DNA of 64,000 nucleotides from Ariolimax columbianus (lineage: Eukaryota > Mollusca > Gastropoda > Stylommatophora > Arionidae): the NCBI GenBank assembly GCA_036924085.1, contig JAVGWX010000014.1, forward strand, positions 35,783,619 to 35,847,618, given 5' to 3'. Position numbers and translations under genes: made by a program. Position 1 is the first letter of the stretch; the number at the start of each line of letters is the position of its first letter. A model generated the notes under the pieces. It did no database searches. It was given only the letters and a program-made list of their open reading frames with translations, and had not been told where the DNA came from. This document shows positions 46,959-57,069 of this stretch, piece by piece.

Positions 46959-47216
46959 TGGGACGGCGTGGGCTAGTGGTTAAGGGACACAGCTCACAAA
47001 TCGAAGGTGCTGGGTTCGTTCCCCAACACAGCACCAGCCGTTATCCCGGGGAAGCAAACTCTTAGAAAATGGATGAGGAAGCAGACCCTTACATAAAATT
47101 TATGCAGAAGTCGGATGCACTGGACCGACAGGTGCAAAATAAAAACCGTAGCGCAACTCAAACCACCTTTGGGTGGGGAGTAGAGAAATAAGGTGAACGC
47201 AAACAAACAAAAAAAA
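46959..47216 (+). mobile_element. tRNA-derived SINE, copy 3, with perfect 11-bp TSD
   Basis: Flanked by ATTATAAAGAT at 46948-46958 and 47217-47227. Head GGGACGGCGTGGGCTAGTGG, B box GGTTCGTTCC (47013-47022; one base off consensus), body CCCGGGGAAGCAAAC and AAGTCGGATGCACTGGACCG, end AGGTGAACGCAAACAAAC plus A run. Complete element in LRRCC1 intron a, sense strand, about 100 bp upstream of the next exon. Confidence 0.95.
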
Positions 47217-47324
47217 ATTATAAAGATAACGTCTCATTCTGTTGTGTCCTGAACTCAGTCCGAAGATGATCACCTGATCTCGCCTGAAGGTGTATATGAA
47301 GATGCATTTGTTCCATATTTTCAG

Positions 47325-47542
47325 GTCATTGGAGAGATTAGATTTGAGTTATAACAAGATAGGGGATATCAGTGGCTTGGCTGCATTCTCTCATTCTTCC
47401 TGCCATTTGCAATACCTGTCACTTCATGGCAACATGCTGCGCAACACCAAACATTTAGTGCAAGCCTTGGAGCATGTGGAAACGTTACGTATCTTGGTTC
47501 TTAGTAAGGATGGCTCTAGTAACCCACTTTGTCATGAGCCGG
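47325..47542 (+). CDS. LRRCC1: LRRCC1-like exon b: last LRRs and LRR cap
   Basis: Acceptor TATTTTCAG, donor CCGG|GTAAGG. Phase 2 in, phase 1 out, so AG|G rebuilds Arg at the junction with exon a. Encodes SLERLDLSYNKIGDISGL, LQYLSLHGNMLRNTKHLVQA and LRILVLSKDGSSNPLCHEPG. As recalled, the vertebrate protein has YNHIDDLSGL, YIDLHSNRI and LILEKDGDDNPVCRLPG at the same points. The L.L..DG..NP.C..PG end is the capping motif and is well kept. Frame and splice phases are intact. Confidence 0.9.
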
Positions 47543-47574
47543 GTAAGGCTGTATGTTTTGTTAGACTGTGAACT

Positions 47575-47745
47575 GTTGTTTTGTTAAGGCTGGATGCTGG
47601 CTATATTCATTTTTTGGGTTGGTTGCTGTTGTGTTCTTTGTTATAATTGGTTGTTGTGTTATTTATTATGATTGGTTGTTGTGTTTGTTGTTACGATTGC
47701 TTGTTGTCAATTCTTTGTTTTAAAATTGGTTGTTATGTATTTGTT
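47575..47745 (+). repeat. 27/28-bp array, left part (split by a LINE)
   Basis: Degenerate TTGGTTGTTGTGTT / TGTTATGATTGGTTGTTGT units just after the exon b donor. The same wording resumes at 49865, so the LINE between them sits inside the array. Confidence 0.75.
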
Positions 47746-47764
47746 ATGTATTTTCTTCTGTTAA

Positions 47765-49860
47765 AGCAGAAGCACAGACTAATTATACTGTTACAGACAA
47801 AGAGATCAAGACATGTATAAGGAAAAAGAAAAGGGAATATATTGACAAGCTGGCAGAAGAGGCAGCAGAGAGAGGAAATATTATTGATCTCTACTTTTTA
47901 ACAAAGAAAATGGCAAATAGATATATACAGACAAACCAATCAAAGATAGCGAAGGCAGACATCATTGGAGGAACAACAGAAACAATGTGTTGAGTATTTC
48001 AAAGAAAGTCTAAACAGAACTCCACCACAGGAAACACTAAGCATCCTACCAGCAGAGGAGACCCTGAACTTGGACGGCAGCCTACCAAGTAAGATTGAAA
48101 TCCAAAGGGCCATATCCAAACTCAAGAAAGGGAAAGCGGCAGGACCAGATGGAAAAGCAGCAGAAGGCATAATGGCAGATATATATAAGGCCATTGATAT
48201 ATTGCAAAGATTATTCAAGAAGTTATGGTAAAAGGAGAGAGTACCAACAGAATGAAAAAAAGGACATCTGATTAAACTGCTTAAGAGGGGGGACCTGGCA
48301 GATTGCAGAAATTATAGGGGTACTATATTGCTGTCGGTGCCGGGCAAGATATTCAACAGAATCATCTTGGACAGATTAAAAACAGAAGTAGACAAAAAGC
48401 TCCAAGAGGAACAGGCAGGATTTCGCCAGGGAAGATCATGCACAGATCATATAGCTACGCTACACAGCATAGTAGAACAAAACATTGAATGGAAATATCC
48501 CTATGCACAAATGTTATAGACTATATAAAGGCATTTGACAGTGTGGATCAAAGTACTCTATGGCAACTGTTGAGATACTATGGATTACCAGAGAAGTACA
48601 CAACCCTCTTCCAGAATATGTACAAAGCCTACACGAAGGAGTACTGACTGACAGCTTCGGGTTGTAAACAGGGGTGAGACAGGGATGCCTGCTCTCACCG
48701 TTCCTGTTCTTGTTGGCTATAGATTGGATAATAGACATCAGTTGAAGGCAAAAAAACTGGTATTCAGTGGGCACTATTGTCACAATTGGAGGACCTAGAC
48801 TATGCAGATGATCTGGTACTTTTTTCACACAGTCATAGACAAATGCAAGAGAAATTTGATAGGGTCAAAGAACAATTGGCCAAACTGGGACTGAATATCA
48901 ACATGAAGAAAACCAAGCTCCTTAAACTCAACACTAACAGCACAGAACCAATCATGCTGGAGGGAGAGCAGTTGGAGAAAGTGGATACCTTTACCTATTT
49001 AGGCAGCACAATAGACACATCAGGAGTTACAGATACAGATGTAAGGATCAGAATTGGAAACGCACGAGGAGCATTCCTGACACTAAAACAATATATGGAG
49101 ATCTAGATATATCAAGATTCACACCAAAATTAGAATATTCAACGCAAGTGTCAAGTCGGTGTTCCTGTATGGTTCGGAGACACGGAGAACGACCAAGGTC
49201 ATACAACAAAGACTCCAGCTCTTCGTTAACAGATGCCTATGAAGGATAATGGTCATAAAGTGGCAAGACATGGTGAGGAATGGAGACTTGTGTTCATAAA
49301 GTGGCAGGACATGGTGAGGAATGAAGACTTGTGTTCATAAAGTGGCAGGACATGGTGAGGAATGAAGACTTGTGTTCATAAAGTGGCAGGACATGGTGAG
49401 GAATGAAGACTTGTGTTCATAAAGTGGCAGGACATGGTGAGGAATGAAGACTTGTGTTCATAAAGTGGCAGGACATGGTGAGGAATGAAGACTTGTGTTC
49501 ATAAAGTGGCAGGACATGGTGAGGAATGAAGACTTGTGTTCATAAAGTGGCAGGACATGGGGAGGAATGAAGACTTGTGGGAAAGTAGCCAACAACAGCC
49601 ATTGGAACAACAAATTAAGGGAAGAAAATGGGGCTGGATAGGACATACGCTGCGGAAGGCACAGTCTAACATAGCCAGACAGGCTCTTACATGGAATCCT
49701 CAGGGAAAAAGAGAGAGATGTAGACCCAAAAATACGTGGAGAAGAGAATTTGAGAGGGAGCTAAAAATTAAATAATGACACCTGGAGAGAGGCAGAGAGA
49801 GCAGCCCAGGACAGTGTACGCTGACGTACTTGTTGGCCTGTGCGACGGGCTTTGATTGAT
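47765..49860 (+). pseudogene. LINE reverse transcriptase, nearly full RT domain, in LRRCC1 intron b
   Basis: Plus strand, sense to LRRCC1. In order: KKKREYIDKLAEEAAERGN; KLKKGKAAGPDGKAAEGIM (G.AAGPDG RT entry); DLADCRNYRGTILLSVPGKI; LQEEQAGFRQGRSCTDHIAT; AFDSVDQSTLWQLLRYYGLP (across a frameshift); a damaged VRQGCLLSPFLFLLAIDW-like block; LEDLDYADDLVLFSHSHRQM (YADD intact); TFTYLGSTIDTSGVTDTDV; KWQDMVRNEDL; GRKWGWIGHTLRKAQSNIA; RQALTWNPQGKRERCRPKNT. The ADD box and most RT blocks remain, but stops and shifts break the frame at least five times. Ends CGGGCTTTGATTGATTGATG, a TTGA-repeat tail. The endonuclease part is absent. The 8-copy 41-bp array within it is listed separately. Confidence 0.85.
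49260..49587 (+). repeat. 41-bp minisatellite inside the LINE gene, 8 copies
   Basis: Unit GTGGCAGGACATGGTGAGGA plus ATGAAGACTTGTGTTCATAAA, starting at 49260, 49301, 49342, 49383, 49424, 49465, 49506 and 49547. The unit encodes the conserved W.D...N..L motif (KWQDMVRNEDL) of this LINE. The first copy follows normal upstream coding and the last runs into normal downstream coding (NEDLWESSQQQ). 41 is not a multiple of 3, so each added copy shifts the frame. Confidence 0.95.
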
Positions 49861-49864
49861 TGAT

Positions 49865-50745
49865 GTTTTTGTTATGATTAGTTGCTGTCATGTTTATTGT
49901 TTGAATTGGTTGTTGTCAATTCTTTGTTATGATTGGTTGTTACAATGTTCTCTATTATGATTGATTGTTGTCATGTTCTTTTCAGGATTTGTTGTTGTCA
50001 TGTTCTTTTCAGGATTTGTTGTTGTCATGTTCTTTTCAGGATTTGTTGTTGTCATGTTCTTTTCAGGATTTGTTGTTGTCATGTTCTTTTCAGGATTTGT
50101 TGTTGTCATGTTCTTTTTAGGATTTGTTGTTGTCATGTTCTTTTTAGGATTTGTTGTTGTCATGTTCTTTTTAGGATTTGTTGTTGTCATGTTCTTTTCA
50201 GGATTTGTTGTTGTCATGTTCTTTTCAGGATTTGTTGTTGTCATGTTCTTTTCAGGATTTGTTGTTGTCATGTTCTTTTTAGGATTTGTTGTTGTCATGT
50301 TCTTTTTAGGATTTGTTGTTGTCATGTTCTTTTCAGGATTGGTTATTACAATGTTCTTTATTATGATTGATTGTTGAAATGTTATGTTAGGGATTGGTTG
50401 TTGCTCTGTTCTTAATTATGATAAATTGTTATCACGTTCTTTATGATAGATTGTTGAAATGTTCTTTTTAGGATTGGTTGTTGCTGTGTACTATGTTGGG
50501 ATTGTCTGTTGCTATATTCTTTGTTAGGATTGATTGTTGCTATATTCTTTGTTAGGATTGATTGTTGATATATTCTTTGTTAGGATTGATTGTTGCTATA
50601 TTCTTTGTTAGGATTGATTGTTGCTATATTCTTTGTTAAGATTGATTGTTGCTATATTCTTTGTTAGGATTGATTGTTGCTATATTCTTTGTTAGGATTG
50701 ATTGTTGCTATATTCTTTGTTAGGATTGATTGTTGCCATGCTTTT
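49865..50745 (+). repeat. 27-bp then 28-bp tandem arrays, right part
   Basis: 49971-50340: about 14 copies of TGTTCTTTTCAGGATTTGTT plus GTTGTCA, 27 bp, open in all frames (FSGFVVVMF and similar, artefacts). 50500-50740: about 8 copies of the related 28-bp GATTGATTGTTGCTATATTC plus TTTGTTAG. Both derive from the degenerate GATTGGTTGTTGTCA sequence that also precedes the LINE. Confidence 0.93.
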
Positions 50746-50905
50746 TGTTAGTATTGATTGAAACTTGTTTTTTCATAGAATGGGCTGACTAAAAGAAATC
50801 TATGTTAATGTTGTCTTACGCTTGTTCTTTGATATAATTGGCTGAGGTCATGTTCTTTGTTAAGATTGGCTCATGACTTATTCTTCCTTATTGTCCTTAC
50901 CCCAG

Positions 50906-51013
50906 GTTATATAGATGAGCTGAGGTCAAACCTACCACATCTGCAGGCTGTTAATGATGTTGACAAACAAGGGAAGCTGATTAAAGAAGTTGATGATGTG
51001 TCCAGTATACCAG
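50906..51013 (+). CDS. LRRCC1: LRRCC1-like exon c
   Basis: Acceptor CCTTACCCCAG, donor CCAG|GTGCGT, phase 1 to phase 1, 108 nt. Encodes YIDELRSNLPHLQAVNDVDK, QGKLIKEVDDVSSIPG. As recalled, vertebrate LRRCC1 has GY...L..LPQLRILD followed by a short acidic linker at this position. Joins in frame to exons b and d. Confidence 0.85.
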
Positions 51014-51094
51014 GTGCGTCTTAGTTCATTTCCACATGTATGTTTACAGGGCCTGAAAATGGAGCAAGAAATAGTAACACTGTATATTAACAGG

Positions 51095-51249
51095 TATTTT
51101 GTATGAGACACCGAATATGGGTTGGGTATGGATCAGCTGGAGGTGAGGCTGACGTCAAGATAAGGGTTGGGTATGGATCAGTTGAGTTACAGCTGTTCTG
51201 GGGAAGTGAGGCTGACGTCAAAATAAGGGTTGGGTATGGATCAGTTCAG
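51095..51249 (+). repeat. 63-bp tandem repeat, left part
   Basis: Unit GGATCAGTTCAGTTACAGCT, GTTCTGTGGAGGTGAGGCTG, ACGTCAAAATAAGGGTTGGG, TAT. About 2.4 copies here and about 4 more at 52254-52500 after the LINE. 63 is a multiple of 3, giving an open repeat VGYGSVQLQLF that I regard as an artefact. Confidence 0.92.
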
Positions 51250-52253
51250 CAGAAATTATGTGCGGACATCAAATCAAAAATCAAAAGTCAGGGGAGTTCA
51301 AGACCACTAGCGGAGTAAGACAGGGGGACATTCTATCACCGTACCTTTTCATACTCCTCATGGATGAAGTCATCAAAGCCTGCAAGGAACGGACAAAAAA
51401 GTATGAAGTAGGGTACTGGAAGATGAGACCAAGTTACATATCAGAACTAGCATTTGCAGACGATGTGGCCCTGATCACAAAAATCGAAGCACATCTCCAG
51501 ATCAACTTGCAGGTCTGGGAAGAAGAGTTGAAGAAGAGAGGAATGCACATCAGCAACTCCAAAACATAAACCATGGTGATCGTCAGAGATGAAAAGAGAC
51601 ATCAGATAACCCTGGGAACACGAGCACTAGAGCAGGTCAGCAATTTTAAATATCTAGGAGTGGTAATAGACAGCAGGGGAGGAATCAAAGAGGAGTTAAC
51701 TGCATGAAGGGCAGCAGCAGGTAGACTGTTCCATGCAATTAACAGAGGTTTCCTCAGTAGAAGAGAAATAAGCAGGAAAACAAAGATGGTTGTTTGCCGC
51801 TCGACCTATGTGCCTGTCCTGACATATGCATGTGAGTCATGGGCAAGGACTACAGCCCAAGAAAGGCAATTACAAACTTCAGAAATGAGGTACATAAGAA
51901 AGGCGGTTCAGGTGACGAAAAGGGACAAGATCCGTAACCAGACAATACGTAGCAATCTTGAAGTTCAACCCCTGCAGACACGAGTGAAGCAGTCCCAACT
52001 ACAGTGGTTTGGCCATGTCTGTAGAATGGAAGAAGATCGGATACCAAAGCGGTCATGGGAGATCAAAAGTTAAGGACGCAGACCCCGAGGACGTCCCAAA
52101 GTACGTTGGGAAGACAACATAGGACAGTCCCTAAGTGATAGAGGGATGGATTGGAAAGAGGCCAGGAAAAAAACGGCGGATAGAGCAGTGTGGCGTTCTC
52201 TTTGGCAAACCTCTACACCTCAAGGTAGAAGAGGAGCGACTAAGTAAGTAAAT
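51250..52253 (+). pseudogene. LINE RT C-terminal half inserted in the 63-bp array
   Basis: Plus strand: FKTTSGVRQGDILSPYLFIL (RQG.LSP.LF block), ELAFADDVALITKIEAHLQI (FADD intact), HISNSKT then a stop, VSNFKYLGVVIDSRGGIKEE, VPVLTYACESWARTTAQERQ, EMRYIRKAVQVTKRDKIRNQ, SQLQWFGHVCRMEEDRIPKR, GRRPRGRPKVRWEDNI, WKEARKKTADRAVWRSLW. 5'-truncated in the RT palm, with two stops and no large deletion. 3' end CGACTAAGTAAGTAAAT. The flanks GGATCAGTTCAG (51238-51249) and GGATTGGTTCAG (52254-52265) agree at 10 of 12 bases, but both are also array units. Confidence 0.85.
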
Positions 52254-52500
52254 GGATTGGTTCAGTTACAGCTGTTCTGTGGAGGTGAGGCTGATGTCAA
52301 GATAATGGTTGGGTATGGTCAGCTGAGTTACATTTGTTCTGTGGAGGTGAGGCTGACGTCAAAATAAGGGTTGGGTATGGATCAGTTCAGTTACAGCTGT
52401 TTTATGGAGGTGAGGCTGACGTCAAAATAAGGGTTGGGTATGGATCAGTTCGGTTACAGCTGTTCTATGGAGGTGAGGCTAACGTCAAGCTCATGTTCAC
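52254..52500 (+). repeat. 63-bp tandem repeat, right part
   Basis: Continuation of the array at 51095-51249, same unit and orientation. The last unit fades into family B at about 52490. Confidence 0.92.
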
Positions 52501-52650
52501 GTCATGCTCCTGGAAACAGACTCGTACATCAGTCTGGCCAGAGGTGGGGATCGATATTGTTATCTCAGTTTTGGTGAGCCTAATGAGTAGCCTTGCATTG
52601 CACAGCGAGGAGGACTGCCTTCTTCAGTACTCCCTGGGATGTATGAAGAT
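52490..52650 (+). repeat. Dispersed repeat family B, copy 3
   Basis: GTTCACGTCATGCTCCTGG, AACAGACTCGTACATCAGTC, TGGCCAGAGGTGGGGATCG, GGTGAGCCTAATGAGTAGCC, CTCCCTGGGATGTATGAAG: same order as the other B copies. Confidence 0.65.
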
Positions 52651-52674
52651 CTATTGTATAACCACAACCATAAT

Positions 52675-53060
52675 GGGTAATACTGGAAGAGTGATATACA
52701 AACAAATGGCCATCTCAAATCCTCAAGATCTGAAAAGGCGAGACCAAAGCACCATTTTCCAACTTCGCACCCAGCACACACAACTTAAAAGTCATTTGAA
52801 CAGAATCCAAGCACAACAGACTCCATAATGCAGACTCTGCACACATGCCTACGAAACTATTGAAACCATCTTTTCAAGTGTCTGGTACTTAATGGTGTTA
52901 GGAAAGAGCTTCTTCCTCCAATGCCAGACAAATGGAACACTTTGTACGGAACTAAACAACAGCTCACAAACACTTGCAAATAACACTATATGGCATTGGG
53001 CAAGAGAACAGAAACTCAAAGGCTGCTGGATCAGTAAATAATCAATCAGTCCGCTACCAA
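52675..53060 (+). pseudogene. C-terminal tail of another RNase H/zinc-knuckle type LINE
   Basis: Encodes GRVIYKQMAISNPQDLKRRD, QSTIFQLRTQHTQLKSHLNR, QQTP, a stop, CRLCTHAYETIETIFSS, then LFNNSSQTLANNTIWHWARE-like sequence. The arrangement R.dQ..ifrLRt.H..L..hL.ri......C..C....ET.eH parallels REQVVVFRLRTGHNRLRYHL..C.CGTGKMTAEH in the main I-type family, but it is a separate lineage. Confidence 0.6.
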
Positions 53061-53825
53061 AAAAAAAAATTGTCAAGTGGGAAGGAAGCTAAGTACCTTT
53101 TTTACTCCATTATGTGTTCATATCCTTATTTTATGTATTCTTCCCCTCTTCTATAATTTGCTAGCTCATTATTTTTGTTCATTGTCCCTGATGAAGGCCT
53201 TTGTGTTTTAACGTATGTTTAATTTGTGTTTTCGTCTTATCGGGGTATCTGACCAACCGATTTATGGTTTTTTTTACATCAGATTTGAATGCCATTATTC
53301 CAGAACAAGAAAACAGACTTGATTTAACCACTCCTCTTCTACAAGGAGCTCTAGCAGTCTTTTCATTTTAGTATAGCTCATCGATAGTTTCTACAGGATG
53401 GATTTGCTGGTCCATGCCCAGTTCTCTTTTTCCAGGGGGTGTGGCTGTTTTCTTTTTCATGGGGATTATAATTTGCAATCTTCCCAGTAGACTGTAACTT
53501 TAAGTATGTGTCTTTACATGTTTCTCTAAGTTTTTGATAAAATCTGATGCAAATTTGCGGATACATTTTCGTTTTTGCCATGACAATGTGATGAATGCAG
53601 TTCATACACATAAGGACAAAGCACTATTGTAAATAAACTAAATGAACAAGGCAATATGCACATTAGGTACAGAAGTCAACCAGACTGCATTCTGTGGCTT
53701 CAGAATTGTGATGCCAATCCAGATACTTTTTGATTGCACCTCATATACAGGAAGAAGTAGCCTATCGCTTGTATATGCTGCCTTAATCACTCCTATGAGA
53801 TCCAGTGAGGGAAGATTAACACAGA
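53061..53825. other. No gene recognised (LRRCC1 intron c)
   Basis: No coding pattern or known repeat recognised. Confidence 0.45.
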
Positions 53826-54050
53826 TGTCAGGTGAAACATACTGATCAAGACCCCCACCTCATCTTCATGTTGGGTTCCCTTGAAACAGGCTGTATCACA
53901 GTTGTCTGGCCAAGGAGGTGGGAATCAACAAATTCCCACAGTGATGAGCCTCTCATTGCACTACAGCTAGGAGGCACTGTGCCACCTTTTCAAGTACACC
54001 TCATGGTGTGAGAAGAGTCACTGTGACCTGCTACCAAAGAAATGTCAAGA
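53826..54050 (+). repeat. Dispersed repeat family B, copy 4
   Basis: ATACTGATCAAGACCCCCAC, CCCTTGAAACAGGCTGTATC, GTCTGGCCAAGGAGGTGGG, GAAGAGTCACTGTGACCTGC, TACCAAAGAAATGTCAAGAG. Ends against a SINE A copy. Confidence 0.8.
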
Positions 54051-54054
54051 GTTA

Positions 54055-54165
54055 ACGTAACTCTAGCGACACAACGTATTCCGTTCTCCGGATTACATCC
54101 TGTTACTTGCAAAACCCTGTTCGGGGCTTAGTAGCTGGAGATTGAGAACGAACGAAGAAGATGAA
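54055..54165 (+). mobile_element. SINE family A, 5'-truncated copy
   Basis: GACACAACGTATTCCGTTCT, ACATCCTGTTACTTGCAAAA, CCCTGTTCGGGGCTTAGTAG, GAGATTGAGAACGAACGAAG then AAGATG. Shows the full family 3' end, including the GAACGAACGAAGAAG terminus shared with the I-type element. Confidence 0.85.
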
Positions 54166-54463
54166 ACTCAACAGTTCGAGTAGCTTAGAACAACACCTCT
54201 TTTTCTTGTGCCCTGCTCTTTCCACAGGATTGGGTAGCTGGCCTCGTGCTCGAACCTCATCAGTCACCTAAAAACTACATGCCTTGCCGGTTACAGTGCT
54301 ACTATCCATTCTCCCCTAACACGGTCAAGTAACACACAACCACATGAAACGAGAACATGGACTGGACATAAATAAGGACGCTATGTAATGATTGGTAGAT
54401 GGAAGAGGCATTGTACTGTTGTTGTAAGGAATGTGTCTTATACAAGTCTTGCGTGTCTTTCAG

Positions 54464-54519
54464 GTCTAGAAGCTTACTTGCAGTTTTTATTGGTTGGAGA
54501 CAAGGAGCAGACTAATGAG
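54464..54519 (+). CDS. LRRCC1: LRRCC1-like exon d, 56-bp small exon
   Basis: Acceptor TGTCTTTCAG, donor GAG|GTTGGT (non-optimal at +3 to +5). Phase 1 in, phase 0 out. Encodes LEAYLQFLLVGDKEQTNE. As recalled, vertebrate LRRCC1 has LQCLEGLLDNL here. Length and phases join c to e without loss of frame. The weak donor could allow alternative use. Confidence 0.75.
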
Positions 54520-54816
54520 GTTGGTCTTAAGACAGTGTTTCTTCTTCTTCTGTGATCATTGCTCATTTAGGCTGGGACTGTCCAGTATAATGTGCTGACT
54601 TTTTACAAGCTTTTGTTTAACTTGACTTGTATTTTTGTGTAGACTTCTATTTCTCCTATTTTAACCAACTTCCCCATAACCTAGAGCGCTCAAAGTGTGT
54701 AGACAGCCTCTACTAGTGCGAGCTGTTAATCTCTCAAAAATTACACTCCTGTGTCAGTATAAGTAAAAGCTAGTACAAAAAAAACACATTGTTTTTTTAG
54801 ATATTTAATCATTATG

Positions 54817-55045
54817 TGTCAGGGTCCACAATCTAAAGGTGCTTGGTTCACTCCCAATTACAGCGCACCGGCCGTTACCCCGGGGAAGCAAACCTTTAGA
54901 AAAATGCAGAAGGAAGCAGACCCTTACATAAAATGCATGCCGAAGTCGGATGCATTGGGCTTACAGGCGCAAAATAAAAACATAGTGCAGAGCACACCAC
55001 CTCGGGGAATAGAGAAATAAGGCAAACATTTTTTTTAAATGTGTA
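54817..55045 (+). mobile_element. tRNA-derived SINE, copy 4, diverged, 5'-truncated
   Basis: Lacks the A-box part. CAATCTAAAGGTGCTTGGTT, CCCCGGGGAAGCAAACCTTT, AAGTCGGATGCATTGGGC and AGAGAAATAAGGCAAACATT match the body and 3' end of copies 1-3. Confidence 0.85.
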
Positions 55046-55239
55046 ATTTTTCTAGTTCAAACTGAACAGGGCGGAACTATTTTTATATTCAAATACCCGC
55101 CTGTTAAACCGGTGTAAAGACAGTTACATTGCTCATGGCCAGCTTTTTTATCGCCTGGCTGGTTTTTTTTGCCATTCGAGGCAAAACTTAAATTTATTTC
55201 AGGCTACAAATTTTGCCAATAGTGTGGAAAATAAAGGTG

Positions 55240-55905
55240 TCAAAACTGCTGCACAGTTTTTTCTCAAGGGGAGCTGGGGTGGGCCACATCTTTCTCCTCA
55301 CACCTGTGTACTGGGGGCAGTCCTGAAGTTCATGTGCTGCTGTAGCTTCTCCTCGAGGGGAGCTGGGGTGGGCCACATCTTTCTCCCCACACCTGTGTAC
55401 TTGGGGCAGTCCTGAAGTACATGTGCTGCACAGTTTCTCCTCGAGGGGAGTTGACATGGGCCACATCTTTCTCCCCACACCTGTGTACTGGGGGCAGTCC
55501 TGAAGTACATGTGGTGCTGTCGTGTTTACCAGTCCATCGTAACATAGGCTGGTGGCACTTATCTTGAACTTGGTGTACAGGGGGAGTCTCGTTCTGTTGT
55601 GGCCAGGTCGGAGACAAAGTAGTGTAACAGTTCCCGCCGGAGCAGAGAATTTAGGACAGGGGTGATGTGGTTGCTGATAACAAAGGTACCTGAATGCGTG
55701 TCAAGGTCACTCACCGTCTCAACAAAGGAAAACAGTTGTTGCAAAGAATGTGGACAGGTAGGAGCTGACCAGTGGCCTTCCGATTTGGGTAGGGGGAGAA
55801 TGAGTGACAGACGAGATGGTAGCGTAGCTTGCTGCTATAGATGAGTGACAGGTGTGCAAAGTATTTAGTTCCAATGGCGACTGAGTAGAGCCATCCACCT
55901 AGATC
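55240..55905 (-). pseudogene. Diverged I-type LINE tail with tandemly amplified 89-bp segment
   Basis: Minus strand: NSLLRRELLHYF, RPGHNRTRLPLYTKFK, TAPHVLQDCPQYTGVGRKMW, PTPAPLEEKL. This aligns with NRREQVVVFRLRTGHNRLRYHLFNKLK, TAEHLLQNCPTYEDQREQMW, PSPV.LQDKL of the main family. From 55245 to 55530 the LQDCP...MWPTPAPLEEKL segment is present three times in tandem (GGGGAG starts at 55268, 55357 and 55445, i.e. 89 then 88 bp), with frame shifts between copies. Confidence 0.75.
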
Positions 55906-57065
55906 CATTAGTCAGCTTTGATACTGCTTTAGTGTATATAACAAGAGACAAATTTTAGCTCAGGAGGCTGGATGAGAGAGGAGAGGAGAGCGAGAGAGTG
56001 AATGTAGATAGGAGTCCGTTTAGCTCACCGACTTAGATAGAGGAGCGATTGATAGACTGTTGTACGAATGTTAGTGATAGAACAGGATCGCTCAAATAGG
56101 TGTGTGAGTTTTGTATTAATAGATAATCTGAACGTGTGTTGTAAGCAGGAGACATTGTGAACGAGGTATGTCCAGATCGCCCGCCTGAGGGGATTTGAGT
56201 GAGGAAGTTTTTGATAAGGTGTGTTGAGGACGCAGTTAAATAGATGTGTGTGTGTGATGGGAGTAAGGCAATAGAACTGGGTTTTGGATAGTTGGGAATT
56301 CCATCAATAGCTAATGCTTAACATATATATAATATAGGAATATTTAGTTAAGATCATATGTATTGTATTGTGTTTGTAATTTCACTACTCATTTTTTTTG
56401 GTATGAGTATTATATAATAAATATGCCATCTGCTGTGTGCTATATTATTTGCAGTGTGTGTTCAGGAATGATGTGGATGAGTGTGATAGTGTTCTGAGCT
56501 AGAATAACCCTATGGCAAACAGTGGGGTCTGCCACAGTAGGATATCCTGGACAGTTTGTAGTACCCGTCGTATGTGTGGTGCTCGGGCGGTGTTCTTCTC
56601 AAGCAGTGTTTCTCAGACAGGCTGCACACTTCTTAGTGGGCAGTGAAATGTTTCTCTCGCTTGAGTGTTCTTAAAAGTGGTCCCAAAGAACACACTGTTG
56701 ACAGGGTTGAAGTGTTAGATATTTATTGTTCAAGGTCTTGGCCTTTGTGAAGTGGTGCGACACATTACCTTCCTCCCTGGCACGTGTGAGGTAAGGTTAC
56801 CCATTCTCTTCCTCCATGACTTATGTGAGGTTGCTCATTTTTTGCTGATTTCTCACGTTTCCGCACTGTATAGTAATGATGAATATATATTACACCTGAT
56901 GGCTCATTTTTAGTTCATTTGTGATTTGCTTGGATGTCAATTTATTTCTCATGTTAAATGTGTTTTTGGCTATTCCTATTCTCCTCTGCGTTCTTGGCAC
57001 TCTCATGAATGGAAGCATGACTTGAAGCACTTACACTAAACATGAATGGCGGCTCAGCACCTTTC
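55906..57065. other. No gene recognised (LRRCC1 intron d)
   Basis: Contains a GAGAGGAGAGCGAGAGAG stretch near 55975 and TGTGTG-rich sequence near 56240. No coding pattern or known element. Confidence 0.45.
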
Positions 57066-57069
57066 ACAT

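Noticed and set aside
49927..50377. Overlapping ORFs on both strands with FSGFVVVMF or TTTNPEKNM repeats
   Set aside because: Direct product of the 27-bp array (multiple of 3, no stops). Not a membrane or repeat protein.
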